Assembly (NCBI GenBank): GCA_917880885.1 | Contig: OU862919.1 | Coordinates: 51,373,058 to 51,437,057 of the forward strand | Reading direction: 5' to 3' | Length of the DNA stretch: 64,000 nt | Source of the DNA: Limnephilus marmoratus | Lineage: Eukaryota; Arthropoda; Insecta; Trichoptera; Limnephilidae | In this document: positions 46,471-56,490 of the stretch, one piece after another | Numbering within the stretch: position 1 is the first letter of the stretch | How the letters are laid out: every line of letters begins with the position of its first letter | Made by a program: the position numbers and the translations under genes | Notes under the pieces: model-generated | The model's database searches: none | What the model was told of the DNA's origin: nothing | What the model saw: the letters and a program-made list of their open reading frames with translations, nothing else

Positions 46471-46933
46471 TTTTTTCAACTTTATTCCACTTCATTTATT
46501 TCTGACCGTAACCGGTTTCAGTGTTTTAAGGCCATCTTCAGACTTGTGCAATTATTCCTTAAAATATGGTTTACATGCATAACTTTGAGGGGGGGGGGGG
46601 GGGGTCAACGGGGGTGGTTTTCGAGGATTTTCTTCAAATTATGTGGATTTTTCCATATTTGTTGGTATGTCGTGTTTTAAAATTATAACTGGAATTTTTG
46701 TCGTGAAACGTGTTTTCCCATAGCAACAAATATGGGAAAACTATGTAATTTGAATAAATTCACATTGTGAAATGGCGGCAGATCGCGATGTGGCAAGGCG
46801 CATCATGATCCGCCTGATTTTACGATCGGCCGCCGACATATAAAAATCATAGTGTAAGGAATATTCTGAAGATGGCCTTAATAAGCTGAAACCGATTATG
46901 AAATAAATAAAATGGAAAAAGTGTAAATTGTTT
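46471..46933. mobile_element. FB-3 foldback element with two nested inverted repeats
   Basis: Outer arms 46473-46560 and 46855-46933 ('aaggccatcttcaga' and its complement 'tctgaagatggcctt'). Inner arms near 46635-46675 and 46725-46762 ('ccatatttgttggtatg' against 'catagcaacaaatatgg'). A 16-G run lies in between. The element starts 12 bp from the mariner end. Both outer arms contain CTGAAGA...GAAAC. Confidence 0.75.
46589..46604 (+). repeat. 16-base G homopolymer
   Basis: An uninterrupted run of 16 G, followed closely by 'cgggggtgg'. Similar but shorter G-runs occur at 8244-8258, 21147-21155 and 21216-21231, the last two inside the Harbinger-like element. Confidence 0.9.
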
Positions 46934-47249
46934 TAATAGGAATTAAAATTATTTTCAACAATGAAAAAATTTCGTTTATAAACATACTTCGACAAACATT
47001 TTGATAGGGAATCAAAAATATTATAATCAGTTTACAAAGTGTAATAATTTTTAATACATAATAAATTACATAATAAGTTTTCACTGATTTTTTTTCTTCA
47101 TTTTTTCATCTGTAGAAGCAGACACTTGTGATTAGAAGAGGGACAAGTATTGGGATGAAAAATATGTTTTGTACTTATTTTATAATTAATTATGTTAGGA
47201 ACTTTAAAAAAATAGACAAATTTAAAAGTTATACAAGTTATGAAGATAA
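46934..47249. other. No recognised feature
   Basis: AT-rich spacer between the FB-3 foldback and a LINE fragment. Confidence 0.4.
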
Positions 47250-47720
47250 TTTCATCAATTTGTTCTTTTTACATTGAATTGCTCTTTAATTGCTTTTAGT
47301 AGGCATTTATCGTCTTCGATTGATCTTATCTTTTCGGGTAGGCTATTGAAGTATTTTATCCCTAGATATATTTCCCAATACTTCGTTTGTATGGAAACAC
47401 TATGAATGTGTAATGATGTTGTGCGAAGGAGGTGTTACATTTTTGTGTTGGAAATAGGTATATGTTTTTGACGAGTACGATTTTCAGTTAAAAGCAATGA
47501 CTTGGTTTTTCTTTTATTATTTGAATTATTATATTTTTTCCGACAAGATCATTAAATTATAATATTTTTAATTCTTCAAAAATAAGGTGTGTTGGACATT
47601 GGATAGTCTCTTGGTTTTTCAATATAATTTTTATAATTAAGCGTTGCACAATGTCGACAGGGAGTAGATTTGTTTTGTATGTATCTCCCCAGCTAATGAT
47701 TTGTGACTAATCCACTTTTA
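47250..47720 (-). pseudogene. LINE RT C-terminal remnant
   Basis: Minus-strand pieces read SWGDTYKTNLLPVDIVQRL, IIKIILKN, then CPTHLIFEELKIL, and near the end YPKR-DQSKTINAY-KQLKS. 'WG-T....L...Q-R-I-II' followed by 'YF-SLP' is the usual end of jockey/CR1-like LINE proteins. Several stops and frame changes. Confidence 0.65.
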
Positions 47721-48480
47721 GCAGTAGTCCCCAAACTAGAACTTTTGACTTAATGTTTTTCCGCAGTGTTCTGACGAAAAATCATTTGATTACTTATATT
47801 CACCTTAAACTTGATTCTGTGGTAATTGTATTGTAAACAAGTCCTGGACCTACATATACTATCTATTACAGTTCTTGTACACAAAAAAGGATAGCATTTC
47901 GAAGAGGCTCGAACCAATTTGAAATTCTGAATATATTATTATCGTTTCATCATAACAGATTTCTCAATTTAATTTCTTGATGCTACTCGTTTTGGTGATT
48001 TATTTAACGAAGCATCAATCATTCCTCCAAAGATCGCGTCATCCGTGTAATTCCAGTACATTTATAATATCCCGAGAATGTCCTAAAGGCACGGATGCCC
48101 GAAAGTCCGATGCCTCAGCCATTAACTTTCGAAGCGTAATAATCCTCAACATTCATTATATCTTTGATTAAAGTGACATAATAAATAACACGACATCATC
48201 AATATTCATGGAATACTTATTAAGTAGGATGTATGTATTATAACATGTATCCCATTAACATCTTTTCTCATTTGAATTCCGTTTCCAGAGGCGAACTGAA
48301 TAAATTAGACTCAGGGATAATTGAGAGTTTTGGCCCGTGTACGAGACTAATAAATAAATTCAGCCAAATTTATTTATTTTTTCTTTTGAAACTGCCATGC
48401 GATTCTGTATCTTTTGGTCGCCTTAGTTCTTAAATGTCCAAACCACCAATAGAAATTGTTACACTAGGAGAATAAACATT
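47721..48480. other. No recognised feature
   Basis: AT-rich sequence. Frames at 47977-48171 and 48233-48433 have no recognisable motif. Confidence 0.4.
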
Positions 48481-48494
48481 ATGATACCTAGGTG

Positions 48495-48960
48495 TTTTAT
48501 TTTATTTTATTTGATTTATTTTAGAGAAAGTTGACAGCAAATTTATTTATTTATTTATTTATAAACAGAAACAAGCAGTACATTAGTTACATAGGTGAAA
48601 AAAATTTACAATTAATAAGTATATTTCATGGTGGGTACCTATTATGTGTTTCATTGTATTGTCTTATTTATGGTATGCATATTAAGTAATTACCGGGTGA
48701 TGTATGTAGTGGGAAGGTGTGTGTGAGAGTATGTATGTGTGTATGTATCTATGCGCATTGAACAATTAATGTTATTGACATGATGCTCTTTTTAAATTTG
48801 GGCAATGAATCGGAGAAAATGCCGATTTTAGGTGTTAAATCAGAGATTACATAATAATACGTTATAATAAGATATTTAATTATGTCAATTATGAACTTTC
48901 CACTGATGATAATGAATGATAAAGTGTGATATTTTTTAGTTACAATAAATGAAAATGGGG
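48495..48960. repeat. Repeat L copy 1, split by a truncated LINE
   Basis: 'tttattttagagaaagttga' and 'cagcaa' at 48530-48540 continue at about 48839 with 'cagagattacataataata' and 'aattatgaactttccactga'. The uninterrupted form is at 62565-62720. Confidence 0.8.
48541..48838 (-). mobile_element. 5'-truncated LINE insertion (jockey/CR1-like)
   Basis: On the minus strand it opens with about 20 codons (GIFSDSLPKFKKSIMSI) matching the C-terminus at 22604-22975, then the TG-rich 3' UTR, then a (TAAA)n-type tail. Heavy 5' truncation with an A/T-rich tail is the classic product of target-primed reverse transcription. Confidence 0.8.
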
Positions 48961-49180
48961 GAGGGGAGGAGGAACATAGGAATAGGATTAAGAGGCAAAG
49001 GACGGGAATATTTAGGGATTGAACTTTCTAGTTCGAGTCATGTTGCTTAGTGAGTTTTCGTTTTGTGCCACGTAAAGTCGAATTAAAAATGTGGTAATAA
49101 TTTAAGTTAAATTAGTGTGATCTGTACATAAATAAGTTCTGTTTTGAGTTGGTCTTGCAAAGAGGGAGATTATTATTATT

Positions 49181-49254
49181 GACGACCTCCGTAGCCCAGT
49201 GGGTAAGACTCTTGACTCACAGTCCGGAGGTCGCGGGTTCGAACCCGGCATGCG
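49181..49254 (+). ncRNA. SINE-A tRNA-like head with A and B boxes
   Basis: 'tagcccagtgggtaagac' is an A box and 'gggttcgaaccc' a perfect B box. The loop CTCACAG puts CAC at the anticodon position. The anticodon stem pairs poorly, so it serves as a promoter rather than a tRNA. Confidence 0.7.
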
Positions 49255-49600
49255 CAAATAAATTTTATTTGATTAATTTGTGTTATTTCACAATTAATTA
49301 ATTTAAAATAATATATAGTATATTTGCGGCATGTTCCAGAGTGGAAGATACTATCAGTATCGCCCTGGTGTAAGACCACCATTCAGAATTGAAACGTTGC
49401 TTAAAAATGGCTTTAGCCGTGTTTGGTGACCAGATCTGAATAGCCAGGTACTTCCCAACCTTCCTCTTCCCCACCTCCTTCCCCTCCCCACTACCTTCAG
49501 CCTCACAACATACCCCAATTGGGGATGCCATAGTCTCACTGGCTCCAGACGGGAGCAGTTGAGATTCTTGTGCGGTATTCACTGTAAAAAAAAAAAAAAA
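49181..49600 (+). mobile_element. SINE-A copy 5, full length
   Basis: tRNA-like head, AT-rich linker, body with 'ccctggtgtaagaccaccat', pyrimidine block, 'ccccaattggggatgcc', ending 'gtattcactg' and a 16-17 base poly(A). Nearly identical to the copy at 54949-55383, so the family moved recently. RNA polymerase III transcription from the head and LINE-driven insertion are inferred from the structure. Confidence 0.9.
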
Positions 49601-49604
49601 ATTA

Positions 49605-50440
49605 AAGGTAAGCGACTGTCTGCTGTTGCGATTTGGAAAGTGGAATGTTAGGCGTTGAAGAAGATCGGGACTATCGATTATGTTATGTGTAATTTTATCC
49701 CGAATCTGCTATATTTCTTCGGCAAGTTTAAAGATAAAGCTATTTCCGTAAAGGTAAAGATATCATTAGTTTAAATAATTCTTAATTAAGTGAAGTGATT
49801 AACTATTATTTTTTATACTTTATTTTTAATTTTAAAGTGGAAAAACAAGAACTAAAATGGTCATTTGGACAATTATGAACTAAGGCGACGTATTGTGGAT
49901 ACGGAATCGATTCCATACGCATAATCTACTGTCAAATAGTGTGATTGTCTATGGCTTGCAATTGCTTTTTCCACGGACTGATATGTCGCTGTCGTAATTC
50001 AACTAGTTTAAAACACAAAATGCTGCAAGTATACATACTTATTTATTCATTTAATGTACTTTGAAGTTTTATACCATGGATTTGACGTTTGCAGAGTTCA
50101 CTTTAAATAAAATAAGTTCTACTCGATACCGCGAAAAGTGAATATGATGAATTCAACATGACTGGATATTTCTGGAAGCCTGGATCCACCCCTGCCCTTT
50201 CCACCTCCCCAACCCTCCCCTTTCTACTCGCAGTGCTTTTTTTAATGTCCGCGCCAACTTATTATAATTACAATGTCAAACAGTAAAATATGTATGTATT
50301 CGGCGCGGCGCCTATTGGGCTTTTATAGAAAGCTCGGGTTACATGAACCATGCCACTGTAAAATGCTTTTTATTTTAATAATAATTGTTCTGCTATTTCG
50401 CGAATCGGTTATTAATGGTTATTAATTTTTATTATTAGCT
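49605..50440. other. No recognised feature
   Basis: AT-rich with a C-rich patch at 50185-50235. No supported gene. Confidence 0.4.
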
Positions 50441-50772
50441 CCACATAGGAGGCTCCGAGAAAAATGTCACTTTTGGGGATGCCGTGTGGGGGTCTTTTGA
50501 GGAAAGAAAGTCCTGGGAAGGAAAAAGTATGAGGGGTAGGTAGGAATCTGGGGTCAGTGTCTCCAGGAGTAACTGATGAAAGAATCCATCACTCCCACTG
50601 CGGTGCAAGGCGCTGTTCTGAGAGTGACCTGCCGTAGAGGTTAAAAGGTCTCTTTAACCAATCTATATACCGATTCGGCCTGCCACGAAGCCGCAGCTGG
50701 GCAGATGCATCCACCGCAAAGAGCCGGACAAAACTTATCCACCTAATGAACCCGGGCACCCCTCCTAAGACT
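50441..50772 (-). repeat. Repeat C copy
   Basis: Landmarks 'gctccgagaaaaatgtcact', 'gatgccgtgtgggggtctt', 'tatgaggggtaggtaggaat' and 'gcggtgcaaggcg' in the minus-orientation order. Confidence 0.75.
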
Positions 50773-51365
50773 ATAACGATTAAATATTAACGAATTAAAT
50801 TACGATATTGATTAATATGACCCCAATAATTATTGTACTTAGTGCAGAATGACAATTTAAAAATGCTTTTTTTTATTTTTTAAAATTTGATAGGCATTAA
50901 TAAAAGTCCAAATGGCTGAATTTTACTTATTTTTAAATTGAGTAAGCTCTAGATATGAACTGCGGTTTGGTAAAACCCTTCAAGCCACTAAATGAAATCT
51001 TTACATCAGACGATAAAAACGAACATTTACAAATTCGTAAAACTAATTAAAAATCTTGAAATTTAAACGAAAGTGGTTATTTGTTTTTTCAACCAGTTGT
51101 TGATGTAAAATATTGCAATCCTATTTATAATTTTAAAATATTTGAGAGATAAGTAATTTCAACTAGGTTTTTTTTAGAAATAACCTCGAAAAACAAACGC
51201 ATAAATTTTGTTTTTATTATTAAAAATGCCAAAATCAACAAAATTATTTCTTCGACGACTAATATTTATTTGAAATCTCTGAAAAATAACATTCCCAATA
51301 ATGTGGCTTGAAGGGTTTTACCAAAAGACCGTCAAATGATTTATGGCAAGATTAACAAAAGTAAA
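50773..51365. other. Short inverted pair around gap, otherwise unrecognised
   Basis: 'tggtaaaacccttcaagcca' near 50969 and 'gtggcttgaagggttttacc' near 51302 are inverted copies about 330 bp apart. Together with 'aaatctttac' near the left and 'aagattaac' near the right they suggest the ends of a short foldback element at about 50965-51325. Confidence 0.5.
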
Positions 51366-51730
51366 AAACTAGCTCCCTCGGGGCCTATATAATCTTTGGA
51401 GATGCTGTCTATTCAGGGGAAGTTATGGAAAGGAAAAAGGTACGAGGAGTGGGTAGGAAACTAGGGGTCAGTGTGTCCAGGAGTGATGGACGTATGCATC
51501 TATCCCTTTCACTGCGGTGCAAGGCTCAATGTTCAAGGTGCAATGTTCCGAGAGAATAACATTTTGGAGAGGTCAAAAGATCTCCCTCAAATAGTCTCTC
51601 CCGATCTGGCCTGCCATTCAAAGTCACCAAACGTAGCGAATCACTTGGGGTGACCTATGGAGAGGTGTTGGTTATCCAATAAATGGTTCCCGGGGCGGTG
51701 GTACCCATAACCGCCTTCCAAATTGAAATA
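51366..51730 (-). repeat. Repeat C copy
   Basis: Second copy within 1 kb, same orientation as 50441-50772, with 'tggagatgctgtctattcag', 'aggtgttggttatccaataa' and 'accgccttccaaattgaa'. Confidence 0.75.
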
Positions 51731-53030
51731 TATTATTATTGCAATTTTCGGAATACTGAATAAGGAGCATTGCAGGCGGAAAATTTTGTTTGCTTTTGCT
51801 CTGATTTTCAATTCAGTATGCGTTTGAACAAATGGCCACAATGAATCTAAAACCCTTAAATATTAAAAATAAACTAATAAAATTTAGATTTAGGAATCAC
51901 GTAATCAAAAATAATTTTAAAAACTATTGGTTAAGTGCGCGCCATTATTTTTCACAAAGTGTACTACAGTCCGCGGGCACAGGACTGTGACCAGTACATA
52001 ACACTTCTCCAATATGTAGATGGAATATTTTTATAGGGCACCTCTCCGCTGCCGGCCGCTACTGTATAAATTATGGTCCTTAAAGCGCGAGAGTCCGCGC
52101 TTTTACCATAAACACCAATCCGTGGGTAGGGAAAATTTTAGGGCAATTCCGTGTAGGTGTAAAATTAAAAATGTTTCATTTTGGGACTTTTGGGACATGC
52201 CAGAAAAATGCCAGGCTCGTATAAAAATAATCTAATATCATTGATTGTTTAAAAATAGTTTTACAGTCATTTTTGCAGGAATCATAAAATTACGTACCTT
52301 TTTCTTATTCTACTGTTTTCCACCTTGCATATGGCAGGTTGTCTATGTCTGTGATATACTCGTACATCTTGAGGCTGTTTGTTGTTTTCCTTTTATTGCT
52401 CTTTGGTAACGTTTGTTGTGATATGATTCTTACATTTCAATGGTTATTAATTATTATTAGGTAATTAATAAGATTAGATTAGGCCCAAAAGAAGCCCCTG
52501 GTGGTAATCCCTTGTTTTAGTAAAGTTATCTTTCGGTTCGAGCTTTCATTTGAGCGGCCAGTGCCAAAACAAACTATTAATACTTTTTTGTAAATATCGG
52601 AGGGTTTACGTACTCCACACTTATTTATTCGCCCTCTTCGTCACAGCTAATATAAGGAAGCTATAATAAGCTTACATTAAAATCTAGTACATGATATTCT
52701 CTTAGTGTATCTATTTACAAAATAACAAGTTTAATAAGATAACAATTATCACTATACATTGTTAACTTAATAATAATAGTAGTTACGTATATTGTGAATT
52801 GCCGTAATTATTAGAATAAATTAACATGTAAATTACTATTATAATATTTGCAACACAATTAATAACAAATTACGTATAACGTATAGTTTCAATTTTTATA
52901 AAATTTTCTCGGTGAGCCGATATTTCTACGCATGCCCTTTATCTATCACTTCCACTGTGTTGTTTTCAGCTATAACACAAACCTAAGTAAAGATTAGGTG
53001 TAATTATTTTATTTTAAATAATTTTCATAC
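51731..53030. other. No recognised gene
   Basis: A GC-richer part at 51960-52150 contains a perfect 8-bp hairpin AAAGCGCG/CGCGCTTT near 52081-52102. A 71-codon frame at 52020-52235 has no recognised family. Confidence 0.35.
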
Positions 53031-53115
53031 GGCCTGACGAAGGCAATTCCGAAACCGAGCGACTAGCGACTGTTTAAATGCATTTACTGACCATAATAAA
53101 AACACAAAAAAATAT
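53031..53115 (+). repeat. Repeat fragment with hammerhead-like core
   Basis: CTGACGA, a short GG...CC helix, GAAACCGAGCGAC and then an A-rich tail. Same layout as 25352-25440. Confidence 0.35.
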
Positions 53116-53189
53116 CATTATAACATTCTTCAATATGAAATAGATAAAGTAATATGATAATACTACGTACATCCGTAATATCCATAAGA

Positions 53190-53305
53190 CGATATTAAAT
53201 AGATAAAGACACAGAAAATAAAAAGGTAACGGTCGCAACTGGAACTCGAAATAAGATTCTCTCGTCTCACCGGGACTAGAGGAATAGAGCTGTTGCCACT
53301 TAATT
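53190..53305 (-). repeat. SINE-G copy 2, decayed
   Basis: 'agacacagaaaataaaaagg' and 'gtcgcaactggaactcgaa' match 38215-38270. The tRNA-like arms have lost pairing. Confidence 0.55.
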
Positions 53306-54679
53306 TTTTTTTTTCAATCTCGTACATTATTCCATAAAATTTAAATTCGTGTGAGTGCATGTTTTGCATACACATTAGTAAAACGAGTATATAGTTAGTA
53401 AGGAAAACGCAAACATTTTTTTAAAATCGTTTTTCAATGTTCCAAACCCAACAAATTAACAATAAGCTGAAAATAGCCGTTATGCTTAGATCCAGTATTT
53501 ATTTTCAGAACACCGGAATAGCGTTCCGTCTTGTGAAACAATAATATTTAAAAAAAAGCACTTTTGTGAAACGATTTTAAGCCTTTCATTTCCATTCTGA
53601 ACGTGGAATTTTGAAAAATCTGAATAGTAAAAACTACTTGTGCAATGGATACATAAATCCGTCCGCAACGTATATTATCAGGAGAAGAAAAATGGTTTAA
53701 TTAGGCATTCCCATAAATCTAGAAATCTTATATATTTGTTTTTCCGAAGTCGTATTTTTTTTAAAATACGACTAAAATGCATATTCATTGTTATTGCTTA
53801 GTTGACAATTGGGAACATAATGGAGTTATTCTAATATTTTTGGTTTAGGACATAACGTCAAAATTCCTTAAATTATTCGCACTCCATTTCTGTGAGCAGG
53901 ATCATGTTGGGGTGGTTGAGAATGGATTTAGTTTTTCTGCGACTTTTAAAGGGGGCGACAGCAACCCCCGCAAAGTGCACGCGGCGCCTGAAAAAGGCTT
54001 CAAAAGCTATGGAAATGCGGCCGATCCCATATTAATGCTGTCCCACGATGTAATGTAGTACCTACCACATTAAGGGAGCACATTTTTCAAATTTGTACAA
54101 ATTGAGTGTTATGTGATCTCATTCGCTCGCGGGACCGAGACCGTGGGTTCTATCAGGTATTTTTTCGTCGTAATTACACACAAAAATGCATATTCATTAT
54201 GATACCCGGCTTTGCCTTGATTTGAATTATTACCATAAAATCGCAAATATCACTAAGCACACAAAAATCGATAAGTACTTGCGAGTGAAAGAAAAACTGA
54301 AACAAACCAAGTCATTACATGCGGAGAAAAATGTATTGCTAATTTATTAAGAATTCTCTTCAATTATTTATCGGAAATCCGGTTAAAAACAGGATTGCAG
54401 GCCTTATGAATGAATCAACAGTTAAGGGCAGCCTAATAAATGTTATACGGCGAATTATTAGGATTTCCTATTAGCTTTTATTAAAATACGAATGTATTAT
54501 CATGTTATCTCAACACTTCATGAAAATGTTACTAATTTTGTATAACAATGCGAATCTTCCTGATAATTCCTAGTATAATTTTATTTGTTTTCTTGATACT
54601 AACCCGACGATTGTTGGACGATTTATAAATATTCAAACTTTTGTAGAGTATTATACTGCCCTGAAGAAGCTGGTCGACA
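53306..54679. other. No recognised feature
   Basis: AT-rich sequence with a GC-richer patch at 53935-54040. No supported gene or repeat end. Confidence 0.4.
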
Positions 54680-54683
54680 TTAA

Positions 54684-55536
54684 GGAGTCTGCCCACTACA
54701 CCGTTCCATACCATGACCGTACTATGAACGTATCAGCCACGAAATAAACACGCTACGCCCTACTATGCCCACTAGAACGTGCTAACACCGTATGCTACCC
54801 GTAAGTAACGGGTTTAGTGACCGTATGATACCCGTATACACCGGGGTTAGTGTCCGTACCATCCCCGTTCAAATGTCTGTCTACCCGCTGATGCACGTCT
54901 CATAGAACTGAACGCAAATGACGGAGTGGCAACACGGTTAGAACAGGGTTTTTTTTATTTTTTTTTTTACAGTGAATACCGCACAAGAATCTCAACTGCT
55001 CCCGTCTGGAGCCAGTGAGACTATGGCATCCCCAATTGGGGTATGTTGTGAGGCTGAAGGTAGCGGGGAGGGGAAGGAGGTGGGGAAGAGGAAGGTTGGG
55101 AAGTACCTGGCTATTCAGATCTGGTCACTAAACACGGCTAAAGCCATTTTCAAGCAACGTTTCAATTCTGAATGGTGGTCTTACACCAGGGCGATACTGA
55201 TAGTATCTTCCACTCTGGAACATGCCGCAAATATACTATATATTATTTTAAATGAATTAATTGTGAAATAACACAAATTAATCAAATAAAATTTATTTGC
55301 GCATGCCGGGTTCGAACCCGCGACCATCGGAATGTGAGTCAAGAGTCTTAGCCACTGGACTACGGAGGTCGTCGAAAAGAAAGGGTTAGAACGGGGGTCA
55401 TGGTATGCGACGGTGTTGGTCGGTGACGGGACGGGCTAGTGGGCAGCGTTTCATACTGATCGATACAAAGAATATTTTTTTGCATGCGCCGCTACGGTTA
55501 CAGTCATGGTATGGAACGTTGTAGTGGACAGAGACC
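54684..55536. mobile_element. TTAA-flanked (piggyBac-like) miniature element, split by SINE-A
   Basis: Inverted ends of about 36 bp (left 'ccactacaccgttccatacc', right complement 'ccactacaacgttccatacc') are flanked by TTAA at 54680-54683 and 55537-55540, the target used by piggyBac. Without the SINE it would be about 420 bp. The interior repeats 'cccgtaagtaacgggtt'-like and 'gtgaccgtatgatacccgta'-like phrases and has no protein frame. Confidence 0.8.
54949..55383 (-). mobile_element. SINE-A copy 6, full length with target duplication
   Basis: Flanks 'ggttagaacaggg' (54936-54948) and 'ggttagaacgggg' (55384-55396) match at 12 of 13 positions. The poly(A) end is at the left, the tRNA-like head at 55300-55376 on the minus strand. 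Only a handful of differences from the copy at 49181-49600. Confidence 0.92.
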
Positions 55537-55612
55537 TTAAGTATAAAAAAAAACGAGTGTGCTTTAGACCACACGACTGAAGTAAAACTTCACTTACTTA
55601 TAAAAGAACATA

Positions 55613-55760
55613 TGATATTGACATTGGGGTGACATATGACATTGGGGTGACATATGACATTGGGGTGACATATGACATTGGGGTGACCTACGACCCTGGG
55701 GTGACCTACGACCCTGGGGTGGCCTACGACCCTGGGGTGACCTACGACCTTGGGGTGACC
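55613..55760. repeat. 18-bp tandem repeat, about eight units
   Basis: Two sub-blocks: about four units of 'gacattggggtgacatat' followed by four of 'gaccctggggtgacctac'. Unit length is a multiple of three, so the minus-strand frame reads a hexapeptide repeat (HPNVIC, then HPRVVG) within a 77-codon frame. Coding use is doubtful. Confidence 0.9.
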
Positions 55761-55851
55761 ATCCTTATTCTTATCACTCCCCAAGTCAAGCTTGCGTAAA
55801 GGACCGACCGTTCGTCTCGCCATCGATCACTGTTCGCATCGATTACCGTTC

Positions 55852-55960
55852 GCATCACACTTTCCGTAACATCACACTTTTCGTAACATTACACTTTTCG
55901 TAACATCACACTTTTCGTAACACATCACCACTTTTTGTAACACATCACCACTTTTCATAA
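55852..55960. repeat. 17- to 20-bp tandem repeat
   Basis: Units 'acatcacacttttcgta' (17 bp, about four) grade into 'acacatcaccactttttgta' (20 bp, about two). A near-copy of 'ccaagtc.agc.tgcgtaaag' lies on each side (55783 and 55980). Confidence 0.8.
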
Positions 55961-56194
55961 CGCATTCACCAGCTTACCCCCCAAGTCGAGCGTGCGTAAA
56001 GAAGTTTCACTTTAAAAAAAATAAAAGTGGTGCGTACAATAGAAATATTTCGGTGTCGTTGTGTATTTCTAAATTTTATCATTTTACAGCCTCTCCATCT
56101 CTTCCAGAAGCTCTTCTTCCAGAGATGTTCTCGTACAGAAATATTCCTTAAAAAATTATCACGTCTTCGTCGGTTTTCGAAGAATGCTTTTCTT

Positions 56195-56290
56195 ACACCT
56201 ATTTTATAAATGAACTCCGCACAATAGGCCCCGAGGGACACTTACTTCATCTTTAGAGATGCCGATGCCGCTTCCGTGTGCATTTGATCT
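56195..56290 (-). repeat. Repeat C 3' end fragment
   Basis: On the minus strand 'ggcatctctaaagatgaagt' and 'tgtgcggagttcatttataa' match the tail of 33526-33905. Confidence 0.6.
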
Positions 56291-56490
56291 GGTTCAAAAC
56301 TTGGGCATTGGACGGGAATAAAACCCATATTATATTCTCAAATTTTTTTCTCAGGATCTGCAAATGAGTGATCAAATGTTAATTATTTCTCAGAAGATTC
56401 CAGGATTCGCATCGGCACAGTAGGGTACCATACTTGGAAGCGCATGTCTAAAAATTAAGTCTCTGTCATCCCATAATGAGTTCTAAATAA

